64,000 bases of DNA from positions 20,152,894 to 20,216,893 of the forward strand of contig CM022672.1 in NCBI GenBank assembly GCA_012295275.1, in the 5' to 3' direction. Position 1 is the stretch's first letter. Every line of letters starts with the position of its first letter. Below the pieces are notes generated by a model that searched no databases, was not told where the DNA came from, and saw only the letters and a list, made by a program, of their open reading frames with translations. The stretch is from Chrysomallon squamiferum. Its lineage: Eukaryota; Mollusca; Gastropoda; Neomphalida; Peltospiridae. A program made the position numbers and the translations under genes. Shown in pieces: positions 53,119-63,600 of this stretch.

Positions 53119-54874
53119 TCACATTCACATTTGTAATCGAATTTACTCGAATGTAATACTAGACTGTTTTGATTTTAAGCAGTACAGTTAACTTAACGAA
53201 GATAATAACCATTGTTACTGCATCAGACTTCGCTTTGCCGTATCGACATTTGCTGGCGAAACTCTTGCAGTTGTCACAACAAAGGTTGTAAGTTGTTCGT
53301 CCAATGCTATCGTTCGCTATCTCAACAATTTCTTCGCTTTCCAGAGGCCTGTCAATTATAGTATTCAATTGATCATGTTTAAATAAAAGACATTAATGTA
53401 CTTAGCAACAAATATTTCACAATATTATTACTGTTAATAAATAGTTTCGTATTTTCATGACTTTTTATATAATTTGTGAGCTGATATACACACAACCAGA
53501 CCCCATTTCATTAAATGCAGCGTTTAAGTTTATTTGTTAGTGGCTAATATTCATCCTAATTAGCTTGATGCTGCTTAATATTTGTACTCCAAAGATTATA
53601 ATTATAATTATATACTTTTTAATGAAAAGATAAAAGTATCGGAAACTGATGAAATTATTAGCAGCAGAGGTAAACTAAAAATTTGAATAAAACTGAAATT
53701 GAGAAAAACAAATCACACACAGTAATATACATACACACACCTAACTGATAGATCAAATTTTCTCTTGAGTTTTAGCTTTAATCTGTTTATGTTCAAATAG
53801 GTATTTAAATCAAATTTACGTGCGACCCCTGTCTTGTTTTATGTTCACTGGACTGCCGTTTTGGACATCCTCCAATTTTTCCCTTTTCACCGCTGCCGGT
53901 CCAGCTACTCCACGAATGGAAAATGAATTACTTTTATTCTGATCTGGAACTTTGTGAATTACCTCTCCATTACCTACAAAATAATATGTAACTTATAAAC
54001 TAAAAAAATATAATAATACAAAAATATATAACATTATCCCCAAAACACCAAAAACAAAACAGGTGTAACCTAATTTAGTGACATAGTTTATTTCGACAAT
54101 ATAGGTATTAATATTGGCATAACAAACTGATCGACGTTTTCAAGGAGTCAGGTATAAAAGTTGCAAGAGATCAACATGGAGTATGGTCGCTTTTTGCTTT
54201 AAACAAATCACTGAACAGACTTGACTAATTTAGAAATACAAGATCTTCTGCCAGCTGTAAAATTTGCTGACGTAAATCCTGAGATATCAATGCACTAAAG
54301 TATCTATTGGCTACAGATAGATCATCTGATACTCTGTAATGATTTGGATATTAAGATATAAACACTGCTATATTGGAAAACAGAAATTAAACCAGTAGAT
54401 TTTGCAAGTGGAATATCAACTGGTATAATCAAATAACGAATGAAAGCAAACTTTACTTGCCTTTGGAAATCAGTTCGTCTTCTCAAATCATTGAAGAAAA
54501 TGTACCCGTAACTGAGTGAGAGAATTAGTCTGAATAAAATTCCCATCCTTTCAAGTTGTTTCTTATGTTTCCATCCAGCCATAATTAATTTTTAAACGTG
54601 TAATAAGTTTTAATCTGTATGGTCTACGAATTTATTCAGAAATACTCTGCTGCTTGTAACTCTTTATCGTGGTTACATTCTTTCATAGAGTATTTTGCCA
54701 TATGCATGTCATTAGAAAAGAAATACTTTTTTTTATAAAAATTATAATGGAAAAAGTCCTACCTGCATAAATACCCTCATGATAATATAGTCCACGATCA
54801 AACTGCAGAATGTCTCCTTTTCTAAAGCTATCTTCCTCTTCAAAATTTGTATCTTGTAGTGACATTATATTCAT
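52245..54874 (-). CDS. LRAT-domain protein, second PLAAT-like paralogue
   Basis: Exons in transcript order 54763-54874, 53820-53973, 53219-53348 and 52245-52352 (TAG) share the intron phases (1, 2, 0) of the gene at 48798; exon 3 has the same 130-base length. They give 167 residues, or 164 from the ATG at 54865. Conserved: GDILQFDRGLYYHEGIYAG with the first His, EVIHKVP with the second His, and TTYNLCCDNCKSF with the Cys. The family motif NCEHF is NCKSF here: Cys is kept, Glu-His is lost, and the Trp after the first His is also changed. It may still be an enzyme with altered activity, or non-catalytic. The C-terminal segment LDLVAFAVKIGTAWF could anchor it in a membrane; the tail SNKEKESKK is like that of gene 1. 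Divergence suggests an older split from gene 1. Confidence 0.78.
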
Positions 54875-55122
54875 TGATGGTGTAGTTTGTCACTAAATGT
54901 TTCGATCTGAAATGTTTGTTCGAGAGAATGCGACTTATGCCCAGGTAAGAATGTTTTAGTTGCTATTCACTTTCCTTGTAATGTGTCAGTTTCCACGAAT
55001 CGCAGTTTCTATGTATGGACACAACAAATATGGATAGTACAAAGAACAATCAGGTCATGTCAAGATCTATAAAAGATTAAAAAATGAACTTTAGTAGTGA
55101 GTTATATAATCATTAGATATGG
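52915..55122 (-). repeat. Segmental duplication, copy 1 (copy 2 at 58310-60525)
   Basis: This block contains exons 1-3 of the minus-strand LRAT gene, with their introns and 5' flank. It matches 58310-60525 at high identity in exons and introns alike, in the same orientation. Exon 4 (52245-52352) lies outside the block. Confidence 0.88.
53091..53117. repeat. (AC)n microsatellite shared by both duplicates
   Basis: It lies just downstream of exon 3 (minus strand). The counterpart at 58503-58521 is shorter. Confidence 0.9.
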
Positions 55123-55141
55123 TGTCGTTATGATACTGATG
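55123..55141 (+). pseudogene. Short exon-3 relic of a plus-strand LRAT gene
   Basis: The bases TGGTGTCGTTATGATACTGA match the end of exon 3 of the gene at 48798 (49780-49799), which encodes the WCRYDT residues. The match is only about 19 bases and is cut off by the Tc1-like relic. Its position next to a plus-oriented copy of the 3' flank (55880-56160) supports it. Confidence 0.5.
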
Positions 55142-55149
55142 TTAACGAT

Positions 55150-55575
55150 GTTCAAAATCTACCATTTGGAAGAGGCAGTGTAATGGTGTAGGCGGGCATA
55201 TCCACGGATCGCACATCTCCTCTGTACATCATTAATGGAAATTTGACTGGTCAGCGAGATTGTTCAACCTTTTGTAATTCCACTTCTGCAGCGGACTGAA
55301 CCAGGAGCTGGTGGTGACCGACTTCGTGCCAGGGTGGTGGTTTTCTTGCAGCAGCATAACCTTCAGACATTCACCAGACTTGTCACCCATAGAGCATGCA
55401 TGGGATGAGCTAGGGCGGCGAGTTCGATCACATCATGTCCCTGCCGTCAACCTCAGCAACTGGCTCAGCAATTAGTTACAGAATGGCAAGTGATTCCTCA
55501 GTGTTATTTCCAACGCATGGTAAAGCTTGGGACAACGTTCTGAAGAATGTGTGAATGCTAATGGTGGCTCCACAA
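55150..55575 (+). mobile_element. Tc1/mariner-type transposase relic
   Basis: Pieces of a Tc1-like transposase C-terminal half can be read across several frames: SVMVWAGIS, then PLYIINGNLTGQR, VVTDF, a FLQQHNLQTF stretch, IEHAWDELGRRVRSHH, NLSNWL, EWQVIPQCYFQRMVK and an ANGG end. These fit the family's GGISL, INGNLT, PDLNPIEHLWDELGRR and ANGGHT regions. Frameshifts, stops and internal loss of the second catalytic Asp area make it dead. No terminal inverted repeats were found. It is more GC-rich than its surroundings. A minus-strand open frame at 55476-55700 overlaps it and is spurious. Confidence 0.85.
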
Positions 55576-55879
55576 GTTTCTAATGCTTCTACTATATGTG
55601 TGAACATCATTTCTGGGGGTGCATGATTTTCCCCGTCTAGGTAGTAAACTAGTTTCCACGAATATTTTTTGTTTTTTGTTTTCTCTTTTTGAGACATCAA
55701 ATAAATAATTTGTTATTAGTCGTCACAATTTTAGTATATTAGCTTATTTTCATTTGCACAAATATTTTTGACCCTTAACTTCTATCGGAGGGTAAATACG
55801 ATTTTTTTCTGCTATTTCAGTAATAAAATATTTCGTACGTCTTTCTGAAAGCTACCTAGAATAAAGCATTATCTTTAGG

Positions 55880-56255
55880 TCATTACTATTGAACACAGTG
55901 TTATATTTAAAAGGTATTAATAAATGTTCTTTGTGGTACTTTGGTTTGTTTTATGTATATAATCTCTAAACAATAGTCGCTAATTATAATTAGTATAGCA
56001 GAATTATTAGTAATTTGAAAAAAAATGTAAAGTTAAAAAATATATATGGAGTATTAACAATCGTAAAAATAATGTAACTAACTTTTTAATTATTATTATT
56101 ATTATTATTATTATTTTTTTAATCAGTATCGATTCAGTTTAAAAAGTGTTATTATCTTTTCCAGCAATATGGCTATTATTATTATTACATATATTATTAT
56201 TATTGTTATGGCTACAATAGCTGTGGTTGTTGTTGTTGTTGTTGTTGTTGTTCTT

Positions 56256-56286
<31 letters not shown>

Positions 56287-56580
56287 TTATTATTATTATT
56301 ATTAGTAGTAGTAGTAGTAGTAGTAATGGCAGAAGTAATGGCTGTAGTAGTAGCATTTTATTTATTTATTTATTTATTTTTCATATTTCTTAGGTCATTG
56401 TTATGGCAATGGTGTTTTGTTCTGACGGTTAAATAAATTTCCTCGGAAACTTTAATTTCCAAGAATTGGGTTTTTCCAGTTTTTCTTTACATAGTACACA
56501 ATGTAAACAAGATGTGACTGCTGTCACGTTCAATAACAATTCAGTTAAACCAAATCTGATTTAGACTTCTTGTTCTTTTT
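55880..56580 (+). repeat. Third copy of the LRAT 3' flank, plus orientation, no gene attached
   Basis: Landmarks recur in order: TAATAAATGTTCTTTGTGGT, AATCAGTATCGATTCAGTTT, CTTTTCCAGCAATATGGCTA, AAGAATTGGGTTTTTCCAGT and CTGTCACGTTCAATAACAAT. They correspond to 50680-51345 and, inverted, to 51867-52060. The coding exons that should precede it are gone except for a fragment near 55123. Confidence 0.8.
56226..56333. repeat. Compound triplet array (GTT)n(CTT)n(ATT)n(AGT)n
   Basis: Four pure triplet blocks follow each other without a break, then decay into AATGGC. Open frames on both strands (Val, Leu, Ile or Arg, Thr runs) are artefacts. Confidence 0.95.
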
Positions 56581-56612
56581 CTTATTATTATTACTACTAC
56601 CAACACTACTAC

Positions 56613-56649
<37 letters not shown>

Positions 56650-56791
56650 TGTTTGTTTATTAATATTATAATAATTTGTTTATTGATACAGTTATTAGTA
56701 ATAGAAATAGTAGTAGCACTAGTTTATTATTCTTATTTTTATTATTTGTTTTTGTTTTTTGTTTATTAATTATGTTTGTTTATTATTATTA

Positions 56792-56850
<59 letters not shown>

Positions 56851-57420
56851 TTTATTATTATTATTTTTTTTTTATATTTCCTTGGCTATTCCTGTCAAAT
56901 GAAATTTCTCGAAAGTTTTAATTTCTTTAACTGCGTTTTTCCTCTTTCAGTTTTCATAGTACACACCGCAAACAGGATATGGAAACCAAATGAATGTAAC
57001 AATCCAAAAAAAACATGTATATATTAATATTAATATTTATATATACGTGTATATTTAACAATTTCAAGTATCCTCTGATTCGTGATATACCCACGTAAAA
57101 TGGACAAAAACATCGAAGTATCAAAGAATGAACATTATTATTTCTTTTAACATAACCTTATTTATTTATTTATTTATACTTTGTTCTTCTGTTTGTTTGT
57201 TTGTTTCATTTTATTATTTTTATTTCAGACACATTTTATTTTGTTTTTATTTGTTTATTTATTATTTTAGTGAAGTTTATTTTTGTTTTTATTTTTATTT
57301 ATTTTATTTTTATGCTACACATTTTCATGTATAATGAAAGTTATAACTTGTTAGACGGCTTTTTAAACTTTTTTATTTAATATATTAATTTTATAAAATA
57401 TCTTATCCCTAAGGTTTTAA
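56581..57420. repeat. Simple-repeat-rich region, (ATT)n and (ATTT)n
   Basis: It includes (ATT)n at 56616-56649 and 56779-56860, plus ATTT/TTTG tracts at 57155-57310. No gene is seen. Confidence 0.85.
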
Positions 57421-58309
57421 TGCAACAGTACAAGCAATGAATAGAGATTATAGAATTTATTTGGCATTAGAAGAAAACAACAATTACTTTTCTCTTTGGA
57501 GAGAACTTCAAAATCTCATCTTAATATTTTTTTAAAAAGAAAAGAACAGAATAAAAAAATAGGATAATAATACGTGAAGAAAGAAATCAAAAGGATGAAC
57601 AACAACAACTACAGAATGAATAGGCTTGGGAACAATAAAAACGAAACTTTGACAGAAGTAATAAATTTGAATGCTAAAGAAACATTAGGTATAAAAGCAA
57701 GAACTATATTTATATATAAATCAGCGGGAAAAAATATTAAGCACAAAAATAAATAAATATATATATATATATAAAATAAAAAATAAAAACCATTAAACTA
57801 CTGGTAACGTTTAATTCATCAAATAATTTTATAATTATTCAAGTAGCTGTAAAATAAAATTATTATTCTTATGATATATATTTTGCCATTGTTTTTTTTT
57901 TTTTAATTTTAATTTATTTGGTACATACTGTTTAAAATTTTGACATTAATTTGTGTTCGTTCCTATAAACATGTATAGTAAATAAAAAAAGCACACATAT
58001 ACATACAAAATAAATAAATAAATAAATAAATAAATAACTCAAATGTTATAAATTAAACTGTCAACTAAGAAACAAACAAGTTAATTAATAACAACAGCTA
58101 AACTATTGTTGTTGTTGTTGTTGTTGTTGTTGTTATTATTTAATAATTTTAAAATTATTAGTTTCTGTTTCTTTATTTCCATTATTTTTGTTCTTCATTT
58201 ATGGAAGTTTTGTTCAGCTTGTTTAGTATGGCTATTCCCAGGGCATGTTCTTAAACTGATTGGTTTTATTCTGAAAATACATACATAAATAAAACAATAA
58301 AACTAATAA
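57421..58309. other. Intergenic, no LRAT exon 4 found
   Basis: This is where exon 4 of the decayed minus-strand LRAT copy would be expected. Nothing like the exon at 52245-52352 is present. It holds AT-rich DNA, an (AAAT)n run at 58010-58036 and a (GTT)n run at 58107-58133. Confidence 0.6.
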
Positions 58310-58556
58310 TAAATTAAACATTTACAAAAAATATCTTTTAATAAAATGCCTCTAGTACTATACTGAATTAAATGATCCTCAGAATAATGTCAAAATATTT
58401 AATGTCGTTTGCAGCATAATTATAATTTTCTTTTCTTTTATATATGCAAAAATTGAGTAATTATTTTATTATCATTTGATTTGTTTTGTTTTTTAATGAA
58501 TTACACACACACACACACACATTCACATTTGTAATCGAATTTACTCGAATGTAATA

Positions 58557-58882
58557 CTAGACTGTTTTGATTTTAAGCAATACAGTTAACTTAACAAATA
58601 TAATAACCTTTGTTAGTGCATCAGACTTCGCTTTACCGTATCGACATTCGCTGGTGAAAGTCTGGCAGTTGTTACAACAAAGGTTGTAAGTTGTTCGTCC
58701 AACGCTATTTTTCGCTATCTCAACAATTTTTTCTCTTTCCAGAGGCCTGTCAATTATAGTATTCAATTGATCATGTTTAAATAAAAGACATTAATGTACT
58801 TAGCAACAAATATTTCATAATATTATTGCTCTTAATACAAAGTTTGGTATTTTTATGACTTTTTATATAATGTGTGAACTGA

Positions 58883-58930
<48 letters not shown>

Positions 58931-60288
58931 GCCTATATTATTCCGTTAAATGCAGCGTTTTAGTTTATTTGTTAGTGGCTAATACTCATCCTAATTGGCT
59001 TGTTGCTGCTTAATATTTGTACTCCAAAGATTATAATTATATAATCTTTAATGAAAAGATAAAAGTATCTGAGACTGATAACATTATTAGCAGTAGACAA
59101 AAAATAAAAATTTTGAATGAAACTTAAACTGAGAAAAAAAAAATGATATGCATACATATAATAATATACATACACACACATGTAATTGATACATCTACTT
59201 TTAAGTTGAGTTTTAACTTTTATCTGGTTATGTTTAATTATGGATTTAAATCAAATTTACGTGCGACCCATGTCTTGTTTTATGGACACTGGACAGTTGT
59301 TTTGGACATCCTCCACTTTTTCTATTTTCACTGTTGCCGGTACAAATACTCCACTGAAGCTTGGTGCACTGCTTTTATTGCTATCTGGAACTTTGTGAAC
59401 TACCTGTCCTTTACCTACAAAATAATATGTTAGCTATAAACAAAACAAACAAAAAAACAATACCAAAAAAAAAAAATAATAATAACAGGGGTAATATAAT
59501 TCAGTGACATAGTTTAGTTCATCAATATATATATATATTAATCATGGCATAACAAGCTGATCGAAGTTTTCAAGGACTCGTGTATAAAAGTTGCAAGACA
59601 TCAGCCTGGAGTATGATGGGTTTTTGCTTCAGAAAATCACTGAACAGACGTGGCTAATTCAGAAATACAGCTGTAAAATTTGCTGACGTCCATCATGAGA
59701 GTATCTATTGGCTACAGATAGATCATCTGATGAAAGTGATATTCTGAAATGATTTGGATATTAAGATATAAACACTGCTATGATGGAAAACAGAAATTAA
59801 ACTAGTAGAGCTTGCAACTGGCATATCGAAAAGGATAATGAAATCACTTAAAATGCAAACCTTACTTGCCTTTGGAAATGAGTTCGTCTTATCAAATCAT
59901 TGAAGAAAATGTACCCGTAACTGAGTGAGAGAATTAGTCTAAATAAAATTCCCATCCTTTCAAGTTGTTTCTTACATTTCCATCCATAATTAATTGTAAA
60001 ACGTGAAATAAGTTTTAATCTGTATGGTCTACGAATTTATTCAGAAATACTCTGCTGCTTGTAACTCTCTATCGAGGTTACATTCTTTCATAAAGTATTT
60101 TGCCATATGCATGTCATTAGAAAAAAAATCGATTTTTATAAAAATTATAATGGAAAAAGTCCTACCTACATAAACACCCTCATGATTATATAGTCCACGA
60201 TTAAACTGCAGTATCTCTCCTTTTTTAAAGCTATCTTCTTCTTCAAAACTATCATCTCTGTTACTTGTATCTTGTAAGTGACATTATG
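58557..60288 (-). pseudogene. Decayed LRAT-domain (PLAAT-like) duplicate
   Basis: Exons 60166-60288, 59261-59414 and 58608-58746 (or 58617-58746) match the paralogue at 52245-54874 and keep its phases. Seen: GEILQFNRGLYNHEGVYVG, QVVHKVP, TTYNLCCNNCQTF. Lesions: the first ATG has become GTG; after the second ATG one base is inserted (ACTTACAAG for ACTACAAG), so no ATG is in frame with exon 1; the exon 3 donor GTAACA has become CTAACA; exon 4 is absent. Reading through the lost donor adds LTKVIIFVKLTVLLKIKTV and a stop at 58557; a donor nine bases further on (AAAG-GTTATT) is possible but weak. The open exons 2 and 3 indicate recent loss. A start in an unseen upstream exon cannot be excluded. 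Confidence 0.72.
58883..58929. repeat. (AC)n microsatellite
   Basis: About 23 pure AC units in intron 2 of the decayed LRAT copy. The paralogue has only a trace at about 53489-53496. Confidence 0.95.
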
Positions 60289-60652
60289 TTCACTGACGGT
60301 GTAGTTTGTCACTAAATGTTTCAGTCTGAAATGTTTGTTCGAGAGAATGCGACTTATACCCAGGTAAGAATGTTCTCGTGACTGTTCAGTTTCCTTGTAA
60401 TATGTCAATTTCCACGAATCGCAGTTTTTGTTTATGGACACTACAGATGTGATCAGTACATAGCAACCAAATGAGGTCATGTCAAGGTCTATACAAAATT
60501 AACTTTAGTGGTGAATTATATCATCATATGAATTTTATTTAAGAGGGTGTTATTTCATTTTTCAGTTGGTCAGAAAAATAAATTTACAGATGTATTTTAC
60601 CATAAGCATGCATTTAGAAATAAATCATTAATATCATGTTATTTTATTCCAA

Positions 60653-60783
60653 ACCGTTGGAAAAAAAGATAAATAGTGCAAAATGATTTGTCGAAAATTG
60701 GAAAACGTAATTATAATCTCATACTCAACAACTGTGAACATTTCGCCAATTGGTGTCGATACGACATTGAAGAAAGTGGACAG
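60653..60783 (+). pseudogene. LRAT-domain exon 3 relic, plus strand
   Basis: The segment aligns with exon 3 of the gene at 48798. In the final frame it reads LSKIGKRNYNLILNNCEHF, then ANWCRYDIEESGQ, followed by a GTAAAT donor. Near its 5' end an in-frame TAG and a one-base length change break the frame (131 bases, not 130), and the acceptor AG has become AA. No exons 1, 2 or 4 were found nearby. Unlike the minus-strand copies it keeps the full NCEHF motif, so it derives from a gene-1-type copy. Confidence 0.82.
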
Positions 60784-61030
60784 GTAAATGTACCAATGAT
60801 TACTGTAACACAAAGATTTGTTTTCATTAGGTATTGTATAAAATTATAAAAAGAAAAGTAGTTTAGCAAATAAAAATTTTGTATTCCTCTTCAATAAACC
60901 AGTACGAGTCAACAAGTTATTGGAAATTATTTAAGAACTGAAAACAATTTATTCTCGTAAATCGGGTAGAAATATGTATAGTTCATATAACTGCCTATGT
61001 ATTCCTATAGATTGTTTTATTTCATGTTTG

Positions 61031-61183
61031 TACAAGCCGTTATATGACGGTTTAAAAGCAGTTTAAAGCATATTATGTTCCAATTCCAGTAAAAGAAGCT
61101 GATAAATATAGAAGTGACCTGTGTTGAATTTTACTATTTATTGTGTTATTTTATGAAGAATATGGTTTTCATTTATTTTGTTT

Positions 61184-61222
<39 letters not shown>

Positions 61223-61331
61223 AAATCACCCTTGTGCTAGCCGCAGTATAACAGCTTGAAAGCAGTTTAAAGCATATTGTGTTCCAATTTGAACTAAAGA
61301 ATCTGACAAATAATTTACATAACCTGTAACG
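61031..61331. repeat. Diverged 90-bp direct repeat flanking an (AC)n run
   Basis: Copies at 61031-61122 and 61236-61331 share AGCAGTTTAAAGCATATT and GTTCCAATT. An AC run at 61183-61219 lies between them. Confidence 0.7.
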
Positions 61332-61616
61332 CTGTCACGGTGACTAGTCTGATTGTATTAATACCTAAAATTTGGCTCGCCCCGTCTAAAGGGTAGCAGA
61401 CAAGGTGGTACAGCTTAAACTACTAAATGACTCTTCTGTATCCACCAGAGAACAATAACACAAACAACAATTCAGTATGGATAATTGTTTTATATATATA
61501 TACATATATATTTTATATAAATTAACCATCAGTGGTAACATATAATTTATTATTATTATTATTATTTTTTTTTTAACAAATTTCGAGTTCAATATATATA
61601 TATATATATATATAAC

Positions 61617-61740
61617 TAATAAATTATGAATTGTTAGTCTATAAGGTCACCATTTATCTAAATAATCTTTCATATATATATATATGAAAGATTATTTAGA
61701 TAAATGGTGAGCTTATAGACTAACTATTCATAATTTATTA
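61617..61740. repeat. Near-perfect 124-bp palindrome (62-bp arms)
   Basis: The left arm 61617-61678 and right arm 61679-61740 are reverse complements with about two mismatches. The outer ends read TAATAAATTATGAA and TTCATAATTTATTA, and the centre is an AT run (CATATATATATATATG). The structure fits a hairpin-type MITE or a fold-back insertion; TA at both tips could be a target site. No open frame. Confidence 0.9.
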
Positions 61741-62274
61741 AGTTTTATTTTTACTTGATTGCAAACGTTTATCTGTCCGAGAGAAGACATGGTGCTTTCT
61801 CCAATATTGTTGAATAAATAAATACTACTACTACTACTACTATTAATAATAATAATACAGTATACTAGTATTAATAATATAAAGAAAGAAACTTAGTCAG
61901 TCAATATAAAAAACACAGGCCAGTTGTCGCGTAATTCCAAAAGAAACAGCGCCCGAAGTTTCTGTTGTATATTTAATAAACTGTCCTTTTTTAATGCAAA
62001 AGTTTATAATGTATGGTGACAGTCAGTTACGGCTTATACGCATTATTTAACTCTATATATTTTATTTAAGTAAAAGACTTCAGGTTAGACGTGAATAAAT
62101 TATCTTTTTGTAATCTAAAATGACATTCTTGAAGAACAATTAGACACAGGCCTGACCTGAATTACTCTGCATTATTGATTCCCGTAGAACTGCCGATTAT
62201 CTGAACGCACTGTGAGCTATATTAACCTCTAGTATCCCTCCTCCCCCCCCAAAAAAAAACAGCAAATAAAAAAA

Positions 62275-62334
62275 AAAAATAATAATAATAAGAAGAATAC
62301 TACTATTACTACTACTACTAAATAAATAAATAGC
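62275..62334. repeat. AAT/ACT triplet and poly-A patch
   Basis: A run of A's leads into AAT, AAG and ACT triplets and then AAAT units. Confidence 0.8.
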
Positions 62335-62370
62335 AATTCAGTTCGTGACATATTTTTCTAACGAATAACC

Positions 62371-62660
62371 ATTTCTCGGAGAAACGCCGATTAAAAGGAC
62401 ACACCACAGTTATTTCAGTCCGCAGTTCTCCGAGAAAAGGATGTGAATGGGACGATAACCCAGATCTCTATATAATGATATTTCCGAGGAATAGAAAGTT
62501 CGTGTCCCGGAACCCATCCCTGGCGATCCCAGAGATCGGATCCGTGATAGGCGTGCCCGAACCTTGAATTGGACGTGGGCACGTAAAAATAGTTCTCCAT
62601 CCATCCGTGTTTCTGTTCGGTGTATGTTAAAGAAAGAGGAAATAAATGTCTTTGTCAATG
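62371..62660. other. GC- and CpG-richer island of unknown identity
   Basis: Base composition differs sharply from the flanks. Two inverted repeats are visible: TTCTCGGAGAA near 62372 with TTCTCCGAGAA near 62427, and CGTGCCC at 62552 with GGGCACG at 62577. A minus-strand open frame (62410-62694, 94 residues) crosses it but matches nothing I recognise. It may be a fragment of a repeat (SINE or retroelement tail); this is not settled. Confidence 0.4.
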
Positions 62661-63057
62661 CATCATACGAAGGGGTTCGTTGGAAACAAGCCAAAAAGTA
62701 ATGCTAGATAAATAATAAGTCTATTCTCCATACAGATGAAAAAAACAACGAAATAGTGCAAAGTGCTAAACAGTTTTGATGTTATAAAAATTTAGAAATA
62801 AATGATTCAATAATAATTGTATATACTTATAAATAAATATGCATACATTCATGTACTTATACACATGTCTATGCTTACGTCAAATATATATATATATATC
62901 TTATGCTGTGTTTGAACTGATAGAATGATATTCTAGACGAAATTTTAACTATGGTATACGTATTAACATTAGTTACATCTGTATGAACGTGTTTGTATGT
63001 ATGAATGTACTTGTGCATCTATGTATGAATGTGTGTGTGTTAATTACTATAGTTTTT

Positions 63058-63061
<4 letters not shown>

Positions 63062-63095
<34 letters not shown>
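63062..63095. repeat. (GC)n-(AC)n microsatellite
   Basis: CGCGCGC leads into about fifteen AC units. A TA/poly-T tract follows at 63230-63273. Confidence 0.9.
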
Positions 63096-63238
63096 TTGAC
63101 TTGGTGTTTGATCATCATAACATAATCAGTTAAATCCTGCTTACAAAAATGTTCAACGATTTCTGGTCACAATATCCGCTGGAAACCTCATGGTAACCAA
63201 AACCAAGTGGTTAAAAGTACTTTTAATACATACATATA

Positions 63239-63274
<36 letters not shown>

Positions 63275-63600
63275 GCAACAAAAGCAAACAAAAATAAATA
63301 AGATGCCATTTTTTTTCCAAAATTGCATAGTGCCATTTCTTGCGGGTGCCATTTTTTTCCAGTGCCATTATTTCCTATAGCCAGTGGAATATACACCTCT
63401 TGCAAACTCAATTAAATCGCCAGGATCACCATCAGATATGTTACTTTTCTTAACAAGTAATGTGATTTTAATCTGCAATGGGATATTTTACAATAACAAA
63501 CAGCAGATTAATTATACATTATTCAGATAATTGCTCTTTTGACGTGTTTATTTATAAAACTGGAAATACCTATTTTTTCGAGAATATTGCTATAACCTAG

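Larger units (their letters stand above)
58310..60525 (-). repeat. Segmental duplication, copy 2 of 52915-55122
   Basis: It covers exons 1-3 of the decayed LRAT copy with introns and 5' flank. The intron at about 59750-60165 is almost as similar to 54340-54760 as the exons are, so the duplication is recent. Confidence 0.88.

Noticed and set aside
54322-54582. 86-residue minus-strand open frame in intron 1 of the second LRAT gene, partly conserved at 59830-59995
   Set aside because: The intron around it is equally conserved between the two copies because the duplication is recent. The other copy has lost the start, and no acceptor precedes the frame.
55476-55700. Minus-strand open frame of 74 residues
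   Set aside because: It is antisense to the 3' end of the Tc1-like relic, with no recognisable domain and no splice context.
56123-56436. Overlapping open frames on both strands with Val, Leu, Ile or Arg, Thr runs
   Set aside because: Pure triplet microsatellites are open in several frames by chance.
57574-57756. 60-residue plus-strand frame rich in Asn and Lys
   Set aside because: A-rich composition alone explains it; it does not resemble LRAT exon 4 or any family I recognise.
62410-62694. 94-residue minus-strand frame proposed as a gene
   Set aside because: No recognisable domain and no clear splice or start context; kept only as an unexplained GC-rich island.
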